This document shows positions 51,371-59,984 of a stretch of 64,000 nucleotides of DNA, one piece after another (within the stretch, counting starts at the first letter, position 1; each line of letters starts with the position of its first letter). The DNA lies in the NCBI RefSeq assembly GCF_026239675.1, contig NZ_JAPIVQ010000008.1, positions 186,001 to 250,000 of the forward strand. The letters are read 5' to 3'. Under the pieces are notes generated by a model. That model did no database searches and had not been told where the DNA came from. It was given only the letters and a program-made list of their open reading frames with translations. A program made the translations under genes and the position numbers. Origin of the DNA: Pedobacter sp. PLR. Its GTDB lineage: Bacteria > Bacteroidota > Bacteroidia > Sphingobacteriales > Sphingobacteriaceae.

Positions 51371-51756
51371 TAACCTTTATCTACACTCCCCAATAATTCC
51401 TTCTCAATCTCTTCCATAAAGATCAGGTCTGTTGCCTCATCCAATTTAGATACGATCACCAGCGACTGGTCCAGGTTAGACATTTCTAATATTTTAGCTA
51501 CAACAGGGTTGATACCGGTAACGATAAACAATCCGTTTGCATTTTTGCACAGGCGATCTCCGACTAACAGGCTGCTTAAATCCTGAGAATCATTACACTC
51601 TTTTACCGAGGATAAATCCAATACGATGTTGTGATATCCTTCTGCGTTCAATAAAATGAACTCAGATTTTAACTTTGGCGTATTGTCATTGGTAAACTTA
51701 GACTCTCTAAGCTTAAGAACCACATATTTTTCGTGCTTGTCAACTGAAAATTTCAT
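51370..51756 (-). CDS. STAS domain protein (anti-sigma factor antagonist-like)
   Basis: From ATG 51756 this is 128 aa; the longer frame from 51816 adds 20 residues that do not belong to the fold. The STAS core runs from MKFSVDKHEKYVVLKL to about residue 110, with the phosphorylation-site region as SSVKECNDSQDLSSLL, where a Ser is embedded after an Asp. The C-terminus is acidic. Such proteins regulate sigma factors through anti-sigma kinases. No partner kinase is in the window. It is joined to rnz by TAATG. Confidence 0.8.
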   Translation of the reverse strand: MKFSVDKHEKYVVLKLRESKFTNDNTPKLKSEFILLNAEGYHNIVLDLSSVKECNDSQDLSSLLVGDRLCKNANGLFIVTGINPVVAKILEMSNLDQSLVIVSKLDEATDLIFMEEIEKELLGSVDKG

Positions 51757-51871
51757 GATATTGATTGGTTTATTTCTATTGCTAAAGTAATTAATTTTAT
51801 CTGTTATTAGCGTCAATCGGGCTAATAAATCATTAATAAAAGTCCAGGTAAGGGGATTTGAACCACAAAAA

Positions 51872-51911
51872 ACAGCCGCCGATATCAGGAAAACCTGTAA
51901 CCGGCGGCTGT
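51872..51911 (-). terminator. terminator of purC
   Basis: On the minus strand ACAGCCGCCG (51911-51902) pairs with CGGCGGCTGT (51881-51872), an inner ACAGG/CCTGA pairing extends it, and six T follow. Confidence 0.85.
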
Positions 51912-51938
51912 AAATAACCTATAAAACCACAGAAAGGA

Positions 51939-52904
51939 TTAGTTTCCTAAAAGCTGGTTCAGAGATTTAGTAACGTTAGCTTCAATACGTTGAATCACAT
52001 TCGACGCTTCGTTTTTCACAAAAGTATCACCTGTAATCTGCTCATAAAGCTCAATATAACGCTCAGAAATAGAGTTTACAATCTCCGGAGTCATCACCGG
52101 AACTTCTTGTCCGTCTTTACCCTGGAAACCGTTCTCGATTAACCATTTACGTACAAACTCTTTTGACAATTGTTTTTGAGGCTCATTGGCATCCTGACGT
52201 GCTGCATAACCTTCCGCATAGAAATAACGGGAAGAATCAGGCGTATGGATTTCATCGATCAAAAAGATCTCATCGCCAACTTTACCAAATTCATACTTTG
52301 TATCTACGAGAATCAGGCCGCGTTCTGCTGCCATTTCTGTACCACGTGCATAAAGCGCTAAAGTATAAGCTTCCAGCTGTGTATAATCTTCAACAGAAAC
52401 AATCCCTTTTGCCAGGATATCTGCTCTTGAAATGTCTTCATCATGACCTACAGCAGCTTTAGTAGTTGGCGTAATGATGGCCTGAGGTAATTTATCATTT
52501 TCTTTCAGTCCTTCTGGTAAAGCTACCCCGCAAACACTACGTTTACCGGCGCTATACTCTCTCCAGGCATGACCTGCAAGGTATCCACGGACTACCATTT
52601 CTACTTTGAAAGGCTCACAAATGCGGCCGATGGTTACCATTTCATCCGGTACATCGATTACCCAGTTTGGTACGATATCTTTGGTCGCATTTAAAAATTT
52701 AGCGGCAATCTGATTGAGTACCTGCCCTTTAAAAGGCACTGCTTCGGGTAATACTACATCGAATGCAGATATTCTATCGGTCACCACCATCGCCATAAAC
52801 TGGTTGTTGATGGTGTATACGTCGCGCACTTTTCCCTTGTAAAAATTGCTTTGCTTTGGAAAGCTGAAATTGGTTTCTTTAATTGCTGTCATGGTATTTG
52901 CCAA
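51939..52904 (-). CDS. purC: phosphoribosylaminoimidazolesuccinocarboxamide synthase
   Basis: This 321-aa SAICAR synthase condenses CAIR with aspartate in purine synthesis. FYKGKVRDVYTI (21-32), VVTDRISAFDVVLPE (40-54), VEMVVRGYLAGHAW and LVDTKYEFG, LIDEIHTPDSSR are family motifs. The length (about 300-320) matches the large bacterial form. It lies 26 bases after the phoH stop. Confidence 0.94.
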   Translation of the reverse strand: MANTMTAIKETNFSFPKQSNFYKGKVRDVYTINNQFMAMVVTDRISAFDVVLPEAVPFKGQVLNQIAAKFLNATKDIVPNWVIDVPDEMVTIGRICEPFKVEMVVRGYLAGHAWREYSAGKRSVCGVALPEGLKENDKLPQAIITPTTKAAVGHDEDISRADILAKGIVSVEDYTQLEAYTLALYARGTEMAAERGLILVDTKYEFGKVGDEIFLIDEIHTPDSSRYFYAEGYAARQDANEPQKQLSKEFVRKWLIENGFQGKDGQEVPVMTPEIVNSISERYIELYEQITGDTFVKNEASNVIQRIEANVTKSLNQLLGN

Positions 52905-52930
52905 AGAGCTGTTGTGTTATTTGTTCTTAA

Positions 52931-53902
52931 TTATTGGATATCGCCGTAGGCTTGTAAAATTCTTTTTACCAGTTTGTGCCGCACTACATCTTCCCCCGTC
53001 AGGTAAACAATTTCAATACCAGGAATATCGTCTAAGATACGCAGGGCGTTAAACAGGCCAGACATTTGCTTTTTCGGCAAATCGATCTGGGTGATATCGC
53101 CGGTCACAATAAACTTAGCAGAAGGGCCCATCCGGGTGAGGAACATCTTCAACTGAAGGTCAGTTGAGTTCTGGGCCTCATCCAGAATCACAAAACAGTT
53201 ATCGAGTGTCCTGCCACGCATAAATGCCAAAGGGGCAATTTCTATGGTTCTATTCTCAATATATTGCTTTAATTTTTCCGCTGGAATCATATCATCCAGG
53301 GCATCATATAGTGGTCTAAGGTAAGGATCTACTTTTTCCTTCAGATCGCCGGGCAGGAAGCCCAGGTTTTCCCCTGCTTCTACCGCAGGTCTGGTTAAAA
53401 TGATCCTTTTAATTTCTTTATTTTTCAATGCCCGCACCGCCAATGCTACTGCGGTATAGGTTTTTCCTGTTCCTGCAGGGCCTATGGCGAACAAAACATC
53501 ATTCTTCACCATGCTGTCTACCATACGTCTCTGGTTCGCGGTTCTGGCTTTCACCATCAAACCATTCGTTCCAAATACGATAACCTCACCACCACCTCCG
53601 GTAATTACCGCAGGCTTTTCCGTTCCACTTTCAGGAACAGCCTTTTTCAGGCTGGCATGAAGGATGTTTTCCACGTCAATGGTGTTCAAACCCAGGTTCT
53701 CTTCCAGTCTCGTCAACAAAAGAATATACTTTTGCTCAAAAACTTTAAGTTCTTTTTCATCGCCAAACACTTTCAGTTCAATCCCTCTTGCCACCAATTT
53801 AAGTTTGGGAAAAGCGTTCTTAATCAGCTCATAGTGCTCATTATTTGCTCCCCAAAACTGTACCGGATCTACCGATTCTAATGTTAAAATAAGTTCGTTC
53901 AA
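52931..53902 (-). CDS. PhoH family ATPase
   Basis: This 323-aa protein has the PhoH-type P-loop FAIGPAGTGKTYTAVALAV (about 137-155), ILTRPAVEAGE, LGFLPGDL, and the Walker B VILDEAQN (about 240-247), with a later TGDITQIDLP. An N-terminal KH-like stretch is present as in PhoH/YbeZ. PhoH proteins are thought to be RNA-related ATPases that work with YbeY. A yebY-like gene is not adjacent here. It is upstream of purC. Confidence 0.93.
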   Translation of the reverse strand: MNELILTLESVDPVQFWGANNEHYELIKNAFPKLKLVARGIELKVFGDEKELKVFEQKYILLLTRLEENLGLNTIDVENILHASLKKAVPESGTEKPAVITGGGGEVIVFGTNGLMVKARTANQRRMVDSMVKNDVLFAIGPAGTGKTYTAVALAVRALKNKEIKRIILTRPAVEAGENLGFLPGDLKEKVDPYLRPLYDALDDMIPAEKLKQYIENRTIEIAPLAFMRGRTLDNCFVILDEAQNSTDLQLKMFLTRMGPSAKFIVTGDITQIDLPKKQMSGLFNALRILDDIPGIEIVYLTGEDVVRHKLVKRILQAYGDIQ

Positions 53903-54004
53903 AATATTGTTTTTTAGTAAGAGGTGTATATTTTGATATAAAAATTGAATATTTGTAGGCGAATTGCCGCTTACGCAAGATTAAGAATAAATATTCAATT
54001 TTTA

Positions 54005-54784
54005 ATGGCCATAATTACATTAACAACAGATTTAGGTTCAAAAGATTTTTATCAGGCTGCCCTTAAAGGCAGTATCCTGAGCATCTTGCCTACAGCAAAT
54101 ATTGTTGATGTGACACATGAGGTTCCTTCCTTCAACATTTCTTATGCAGCATTCGTTTTAAAAAATGTTTACCCTTATTTTCCTAAAGGCACCGTCCATT
54201 TAATCGGAATTGACTCCGTTTTTAGTGAAAACACCCGATATATTGCGTTAAAATACAGGGACCACTTTTTTGTTGGTGCCGACAACGGGATTTTTTCTTT
54301 ATTGTTTGAAGACCTGCCGGAAGAGATCGTGGAACTGAACATCATGCAGGACCTCAAATATCTCCATTTCCCATTGGTAGATATCTTCGTAAAAGCGGCC
54401 ATTCACCTGGCTAAAGGTGGCAGGTTAAAAGACATTGGGATGCCTACCGACAACATCGAGGAACGCATGCTATTAAACCCTGTGATTGAGCGTGATATCA
54501 TCCGCGGAAGTGTCATTTATATCGACACGTTCTCCAATGTAATCACCAACATTACGAAAGAACTATTCACCAAAATTCAGCGCAACCGCGACTTCACCCT
54601 GTACTTCCGGAAAAGCGAGACCATTACCCAACTCAGCTGGCATTATAACGAAGTTCCTGAAGGTGAAAAGCTATGTCTTTTTGGCATTAGTAACCACCTG
54701 GAAATCGCGATTAACAAAGGAAAAGCAAGCGGTTTATTAGGCTTACACCTCAATGACATCATCAGAGTCGAATTTCATCCTTAA
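54005..54784 (+). CDS. SAM hydroxide adenosyltransferase (DUF62)
   Basis: From ATG 54005 this is 259 aa; an upstream TTG at 53945 adds 20 residues that are not part of the family. MAIITLTTDLGSKDFY is the standard opening, with the SAM-binding Asp. Other family marks are VDVTHEVPSF, FFVGADNGIFS and YIDTFSNVITNI. The enzyme hydrolyses S-adenosylmethionine to adenosine and methionine. The gene is divergent from phoH and leads a plus-strand group with the monooxygenase and the 183-aa protein. Confidence 0.9.
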   Translation: MAIITLTTDLGSKDFYQAALKGSILSILPTANIVDVTHEVPSFNISYAAFVLKNVYPYFPKGTVHLIGIDSVFSENTRYIALKYRDHFFVGADNGIFSLLFEDLPEEIVELNIMQDLKYLHFPLVDIFVKAAIHLAKGGRLKDIGMPTDNIEERMLLNPVIERDIIRGSVIYIDTFSNVITNITKELFTKIQRNRDFTLYFRKSETITQLSWHYNEVPEGEKLCLFGISNHLEIAINKGKASGLLGLHLNDIIRVEFHP

Positions 54785-54794
54785 CCTATAAAAA

Positions 54795-55079
54795 ATGCTT
54801 ACTCGTCTGGTAAAAATGCAGTTTAACGCGGACTTTGTAGCGGAATTCCAGGAGAATTTCAAAGCAGTACAACCTCAAATCGCTGCGTTTAAAGGCTGTA
54901 GCAGCGTTCAATTGCTGCAAGACTCACAACAGGCCAACACCTTCTTTACCATCAGTCACTGGCAGGATGAGGCCCATCTGGAAGATTACAGGCGCTCTCC
55001 CCTATTCAGAGAAACCTGGGCCAAAGTAAAACCCAATTTCGCAGCTAAAGCTGAGGCATGGAGTTTGCTGATACCATAG
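54795..55079 (+). CDS. antibiotic biosynthesis monooxygenase (ABM) domain protein
   Basis: This 94-aa protein has the ferredoxin-like ABM fold: beta strand LTRLVKMQF, helix FVAEFQENFKAVQ, then the Gly-Cys-containing FKGCSSVQLLQ strand, FFTISHWQDEAHLEDYRRS and a C-terminal helix. Such proteins oxidise aromatic compounds or degrade haem; catalysis is unconfirmed here. It starts 10 bases after the DUF62 gene and is followed at 16 bases by the 183-aa protein. Confidence 0.8.
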   Translation: MLTRLVKMQFNADFVAEFQENFKAVQPQIAAFKGCSSVQLLQDSQQANTFFTISHWQDEAHLEDYRRSPLFRETWAKVKPNFAAKAEAWSLLIP

Positions 55080-55095
55080 AAAGAAACACACACAA

Positions 55096-55647
55096 ATGAT
55101 TAAAAATTGCTTACTGCTGCTTTTGGCTGGATTTTTCAGCTTAAATGCGGCAGCCATACGGGTTGATACGAGTGCTTACCAGTTGCAACGATTGAAAATC
55201 AATGCCTTACTGGCAGAGCGCAGCGCGAGATTCGGACAATATGACCAGAGTCTGGACGCCAGAACGGGAATATTTGGTTTTCAAACCAAAAGAGACATCA
55301 AGAATTCTAATGAAATACTCCGACAAATTGTCCTGAACGACAATAACGTTTTCAAGGAGCTGAAAGTACTCATGGATTATAAAGACCAGGAGGTAAAAAA
55401 CGTGATCATCACTTCCAATACCTCAAACGGCAGAATCCAGAGTTACATGCTGTCCATCAAGAAATTGCAGGACCAGAATCAGAACCTGAAAACGGAAATC
55501 AGGAAGATAGAAAACGGGAAAAGCTTTTACTATTGGGTCATTGGATTTTTAGGTTTACTGATTGTTGGAATGGTTTGGTTCGGCTATAAAAAAGGTTTGT
55601 TTAACGACCTGCTTAAAGGAATAAAAGGAAACATTAAGCTCAGTTAA
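55096..55647 (+). CDS. hypothetical membrane protein with signal peptide and coiled coil
   Basis: This 183-aa protein has a signal peptide (about 1-20), a helical extracytoplasmic region with heptad-type repeats (about 30-145; DQNQNLKTEIRKIE), and a membrane segment near the C-terminus (about 147-166) followed by a basic tail. The layout looks like an envelope rod anchored at its end. I do not recognise the family. It converges with DUF1015, 6 bases apart. Confidence 0.6.
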   Translation: MIKNCLLLLLAGFFSLNAAAIRVDTSAYQLQRLKINALLAERSARFGQYDQSLDARTGIFGFQTKRDIKNSNEILRQIVLNDNNVFKELKVLMDYKDQEVKNVIITSNTSNGRIQSYMLSIKKLQDQNQNLKTEIRKIENGKSFYYWVIGFLGLLIVGMVWFGYKKGLFNDLLKGIKGNIKLS

Positions 55648-55653
55648 AATAAC

Positions 55654-56898
55654 TTAATTAAAATAATTCGTTAAGAGTCCGACTAAAAACTTCGGCTCTA
55701 CCCATGTTGATTTCGGTGGCATGACGCCATCAGCTTCTGCCACTGCAATCACCTGTTCAACTGAAGTCGGGAATAAAGTAAAAGCAATTACAAACAAGCC
55801 ATTATCCACTTTCTCCTGCAATTCACTCAGCTTTGTCCGCCCTCCTTCAAAGGTAATCCGCGCATCCGTTCTCGGGTCTTTAATGCCCAGAACCGGCTCC
55901 AGAATGAAATTCTGTAGAATACTCACATCCAATACCCCTACCGGATCATGCTCGTCATAAATGCCCGACTTAGGTTTCAGCACATACCATTGTCCGCTGA
56001 AATACATCCCTATTTCATGTAAATGAGCAGGCTTCACTATTTCCTGCACCGGAACAACCTCAAAATTCTGATTTAAAGCGTCCATAAAATCAGTTTCAGT
56101 CAGCGCGCCTAAATCCCTGACCAGCCTGTTAAATTCCAGCACCTTTACCTCTTCGGTATTCATGTAAACCGTCGTGAAATAGTTATAGAGTTCGGATCCG
56201 TTATGTTTACCGCCGTTTAAAGCTTGTTTTTGCAATCCCATTTTAGCCATTGAAGCAGCGCGATGGTGACCATCGGCAATGTATACGGCAGGAATTGCAG
56301 CAAAAGCAGCCACCATTTCCTGTAAATCCTGAGGATCAGCGATTGCCCAGATCCGGTGTTCACTATGGTCCGCAAAAACGAAATCAAGCGCGGGTTCCAA
56401 TGCGGTGTATTTATCAATCAGCCTGTTTATCGTAGGATCAGGATGGTAAGTAATCAGGACCGGATTGGCATCCAGACCGGTTTGTTGCAGGTAATCCGCC
56501 AATAGCTTCTCCCTGCGTTCTACTGTAGATTCGTGCTTTTTGATACGCCCTTCCAGGTAATCATTGATGTGCGTCAAGGTCCATATTCCGGTCTGACACA
56601 GGCCATCATGCAACACCTGATACACATAAATCACCGGTACGGCTTCTCGCTCCAGATAATGATGTTCCAGAAAACCTTCAAAGTTCTCGGCAATTTTCTT
56701 GAAAATCAGTTCTTGTCTGGTGCCTCTGAGGTAAGGATTGTCCAGTTCGGGATTAATCAGGTGCAGAAAGCTGCAACTGTTCTCGGAAGCGATCAACCGG
56801 GCTTCCCCTGATCCATAGTGTTCCAATGGACGGGTTACCACCTTAGATTGCAGGTGTGATGCAGGTTTTAATCCGCAAAAAGGCTTTATATTTGGCAT
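55654..56898 (-). CDS. DUF1015 family protein
   Basis: From ATG 56898 (MPNIKPFCGLKP, the family opening) this is 414 aa; ATG 56925 adds nine atypical residues. Family landmarks are SENSCSFLHLINPE, YVYQVLHDG, IADGHHRAASM and LTLFPTSVEQVIAVAEA region (FTLFPTSVEQV). Function is unknown, but the gene is downstream of serC-serA on the same strand, 29 bases after serA, as in many Bacteroidota, suggesting a link to serine or aminotransferase metabolism (inference). Confidence 0.85.
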   Translation of the reverse strand: MPNIKPFCGLKPASHLQSKVVTRPLEHYGSGEARLIASENSCSFLHLINPELDNPYLRGTRQELIFKKIAENFEGFLEHHYLEREAVPVIYVYQVLHDGLCQTGIWTLTHINDYLEGRIKKHESTVERREKLLADYLQQTGLDANPVLITYHPDPTINRLIDKYTALEPALDFVFADHSEHRIWAIADPQDLQEMVAAFAAIPAVYIADGHHRAASMAKMGLQKQALNGGKHNGSELYNYFTTVYMNTEEVKVLEFNRLVRDLGALTETDFMDALNQNFEVVPVQEIVKPAHLHEIGMYFSGQWYVLKPKSGIYDEHDPVGVLDVSILQNFILEPVLGIKDPRTDARITFEGGRTKLSELQEKVDNGLFVIAFTLFPTSVEQVIAVAEADGVMPPKSTWVEPKFLVGLLTNYFN

Positions 56899-56954
56899 AG
56901 GAGGAATAAATAAGGTGCCCAACACTTAGGGCACCTCATTAAAAGCTATTGATA

Positions 56955-57908
56955 CTATTTATTAAAATGCTCAATAATCAGGCTGGCTAATTCTACACCG
57001 ATACGCTCTTGTGCTTCATTAGTTGCCGCACCGATATGTGGCGTTAAAGAAATCTTAGCATGTTGAAGAATAGCAGCCGCTGGTGTAGGTTCGTTATCGA
57101 ACACATCTAAACCTGCGAAAGCAACTTTACCACTGTCTAAAGCAGCAATCAGGGCCGCCTCGTCGATGGTACCGCCTCTTGAGCAGTTCACTACACCAAC
57201 ACCTGGTTTCATTTGCTCAAACTCCGCAGCACCTAAGATAGGCTTGTCTGCAAATGGAGTATGTAAACTGATGAAATCACTGTTGCTGATCACTTCTTCA
57301 AGAGATACTGTTTTCACTGGAATGTCAACTTTGATACCACCCTGAAGGTTCAAAGTCAGGTTTCCGTCGAAAGGGAAAAGATCATAAGCCAGTACATTCA
57401 TGCCTAAGCCTAAAGCTACTGTAGCTGTTTCTCTTCCGATTCTACCGAATCCGATGATACCGATTGTTTTACCTCTCAATTCTACACCTTTAGCATACGC
57501 TTTTTTAAGGGCATTGAATTTAGTATCACCTTCAACAGGCATTTTTCTGTTAGATTCCTGTAGGAAACGAACACCTGTAAACAAGTGCGCGAATACCAAT
57601 TCTGCAACTGATAAAGAAGAAGCAGCAGGTGTATTGATTACCGCCAGACCTTTACTTCTTGCATAATCAACATCAATATTATCCATACCAACACCACCTC
57701 TACCGATCAGTTTCAGGTTAGGGCATTGGTCTATCAGTTCCTGACGAACTTTTGTGGCACTACGTACCGTAATTGCATCGTAATTTTGTAAAGCTTCAGC
57801 TAATTTATCCTGAGCTACGGTTTCTGTATCTACTACAAAACCCGCTTGTTCCAATAAGGATTTACCGATAGGATCAATCCCATCGTTGGCAAGTATCTTG
57901 ATCATCAA
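56955..57908 (-). CDS. serA: D-3-phosphoglycerate dehydrogenase
   Basis: This 317-aa NAD-dependent enzyme oxidises 3-phosphoglycerate in serine synthesis. The NAD site is GFGRIGRE (about 157-164), and active-site pieces are GRGGVGMDNID, NCSRGGTIDE, GLDVFDNEP and HIGAAT (His-Glu pair). It lacks the C-terminal ACT domain of the E. coli enzyme, so no serine feedback is evident. Both MM start codons are possible. It is 9 bases after serC. Confidence 0.9.
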   Translation of the reverse strand: MMIKILANDGIDPIGKSLLEQAGFVVDTETVAQDKLAEALQNYDAITVRSATKVRQELIDQCPNLKLIGRGGVGMDNIDVDYARSKGLAVINTPAASSLSVAELVFAHLFTGVRFLQESNRKMPVEGDTKFNALKKAYAKGVELRGKTIGIIGFGRIGRETATVALGLGMNVLAYDLFPFDGNLTLNLQGGIKVDIPVKTVSLEEVISNSDFISLHTPFADKPILGAAEFEQMKPGVGVVNCSRGGTIDEAALIAALDSGKVAFAGLDVFDNEPTPAAAILQHAKISLTPHIGAATNEAQERIGVELASLIIEHFNK

Positions 57909-57917
57909 ATATATATT

Positions 57918-58982
57918 TTACTGGTTTTTCTCTGCAAAAATCTGCATTAATTCAATTAAAGTATGTACGCTGGTAATCGGCAGGGCATTGTACATAGAGG
58001 CTCTGAAACCACCTACGCTTCTGTGACCTTTGATACCTTCGATACCATTTTCTTCTGCATATTTCAGGAATGGTTTTTCCAGTTCAGGATTTTCCATTAC
58101 GAAGCAAACGTTCATTCTTGAACGATCTTCTACTGCACAAGTACCTTTAAACAATGGATTTCTATCGATTTCCGCGTATAAAGCTCTTGCTTTAGCAATG
58201 TTTTCCTTTTCGATTTCTGCAACACCACCTTTAGATTTCAACCAGCGAAGGTTTAACATCGCAACGTAGATAGAGAATACCGGAGGGGTATTGTACATAG
58301 AACCACCATCGATATGCACTTTATAGTCTAACATAGAAGGGATCTTTCTACCTGATTTACCTAAGATCTCGTCTTTCACGATCACTACAGTTAAGCCGGC
58401 AGGGCCGATATTTTTCTGTGCACCAGCATAGATCAGGTCGTATTGAGCTACGTCGATCACTCTGCTCATGATGTCAGAAGACATGTCGCAAACTACAGGA
58501 ACTTTAGTTTCCGGCAATTCGAACATTTCCGTACCATAAATGGTGTTGTTGGAGGTACAATGAAAATAAGCACTATCTTCAGGGATGCTATATCCTTTAG
58601 GAATAAAGGTATAGTTTGATGATTTTGATGAAGCTACAATATTTGCAGTTCCAAAGTTAGCGACTTCTTTAATCGCTTTGTTTGCCCATACTCCTGTCTC
58701 CAGGTAACTGGCTGTTTGGCCTTCAGGCAATAAGTTCATAGGAACCATTGCAAATTGCAAACTCGCACCACCTTGTAAAAAGAGAACGGAATAACCGGCA
58801 GGAACATTTAACAATTCTTTAACCAACTTTCCGGCCTCTTCCACAACACCTTCGAATTCAGGTGTGCGGTGTGAGATCTCCAGAATAGACAAGCCGTCTT
58901 TAAAATCAAGTACTGCTTGTGATGCTTGCTTGAAAACTTCCTGTGGTAGGATACAGGGTCCAGCGCCGAAATTATGTCTCAT
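57918..58982 (-). CDS. serC: phosphoserine aminotransferase
   Basis: This 354-aa PLP enzyme converts phosphohydroxypyruvate to phosphoserine. The opening NFGAGPCILP is diagnostic, the PLP lysine is K190 in YAGAQKNIGPAG, and HIDGGSMYNTPP and GHRSVGGFRASMYNA are family sites. It heads the serC-serA-DUF1015 unit. The 249-base gap upstream (58983-59231) contains no gene that I can see; a small hairpin ACGCTG/CAGCGT (59138-59159) is all. Confidence 0.95.
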   Translation of the reverse strand: MRHNFGAGPCILPQEVFKQASQAVLDFKDGLSILEISHRTPEFEGVVEEAGKLVKELLNVPAGYSVLFLQGGASLQFAMVPMNLLPEGQTASYLETGVWANKAIKEVANFGTANIVASSKSSNYTFIPKGYSIPEDSAYFHCTSNNTIYGTEMFELPETKVPVVCDMSSDIMSRVIDVAQYDLIYAGAQKNIGPAGLTVVIVKDEILGKSGRKIPSMLDYKVHIDGGSMYNTPPVFSIYVAMLNLRWLKSKGGVAEIEKENIAKARALYAEIDRNPLFKGTCAVEDRSRMNVCFVMENPELEKPFLKYAEENGIEGIKGHRSVGGFRASMYNALPITSVHTLIELMQIFAEKNQ

Positions 58983-59231
58983 TTTTATGTTTATTTTTAT
59001 TGGTTGTAAATGTAATATTTTATATGATTTAATGATTCTAATTTCTGAACTTAATGAACATTTATGGCCGAATCCGACTGCCAGTTAAATAATTAGCCTG
59101 AAAATCATCGAAATAAAAAATACAGATACCTGCCACTACGCTGCATAGTAAAACAGCGTTTAATAACCTATAAGGCTGGTTTAAACATAAAGGGAGAATC
59201 GGAAAAAATCTCTTGTCCGGAGGATAGAAAC

Positions 59232-59903
59232 TTAGATTTTTAAAGTACCTGTATTCAGGTTTTTCATGGCCGAAATCATTTCCATTGGCGCTTCAGCGCT
59301 AAAGATGGCATTACCGGCAACAAATGCCATTGCACCTGCATCCATTAAATCTTCCAGGTTATGGATCCCTACCCCACCATCTACTTCGATGATCAGCTCA
59401 GGGTTTAACTTCAGGGCCATCGCTTTTAGCTCTCTCAGTTTACTGAAGGTGTTGGGAATGAATTGTTGTCCGCCGAAACCAGGGTTTACGGACATTACCA
59501 ATACCAGGTCTAAATCCGCAAGGATGTCTTTGAGCAAGGCTACAGGCGTATGTGGATTTAAAGCCACACCAGCTTTACATCCTGCCGCATGAATCGCTTG
59601 TACGGTACGGTGAAGGTGTACACAGGCTTCATAATGAACGGTGATCACCGCAGCACCTGCTGCTGCAAAGCGTTCGATATACTGATCAGGGTTTACGATC
59701 ATCAAATGCACATCCAATGGTTTGGTGGCATGTTTCTTAATCGCTTCCATCACGGGAAAACCGAAAGAGATATTCGGCACAAAAACACCATCCATCACAT
59801 CTACATGAAACCAATCTGCTTCGCTGGAATTGACCATTTCAATATCACGTTGAAGGTTTGCAAAATCAGCAGCAAGAACAGAGGGGGCGATGATGTGTTT
59901 CAT
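59232..59903 (-). CDS. rpe: ribulose-phosphate 3-epimerase
   Basis: This 223-aa TIM barrel interconverts ribulose-5-phosphate and xylulose-5-phosphate. Landmarks are APSVLAADFANL (6-17), FHVDVMDGVFVPN with metal and catalytic Asp, HLMIVNPDQYI, VMSVNPGFGGQQFIP and VDGGVGIHN. The length is normal. It is separated from pnp by a terminator, so it is read on its own or from the 81-base gap. Confidence 0.94.
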   Translation of the reverse strand: MKHIIAPSVLAADFANLQRDIEMVNSSEADWFHVDVMDGVFVPNISFGFPVMEAIKKHATKPLDVHLMIVNPDQYIERFAAAGAAVITVHYEACVHLHRTVQAIHAAGCKAGVALNPHTPVALLKDILADLDLVLVMSVNPGFGGQQFIPNTFSKLRELKAMALKLNPELIIEVDGGVGIHNLEDLMDAGAMAFVAGNAIFSAEAPMEMISAMKNLNTGTLKI

Positions 59904-59946
59904 AGGATCGTTTTATCGTTAGGTAAATATAACCGTTTTAAACCAA

Positions 59947-59971
59947 AAAACCCCGCAATTTGCGGGGTTTT
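59947..59971 (-). terminator. terminator of pnp
   Basis: On the minus strand AAAACCCCGC pairs with GCGGGGTTTT around a short loop, then more T. It lies 14 bases after the pnp stop. Confidence 0.88.
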
Positions 59972-59984
59972 AAATGTTATGAAA

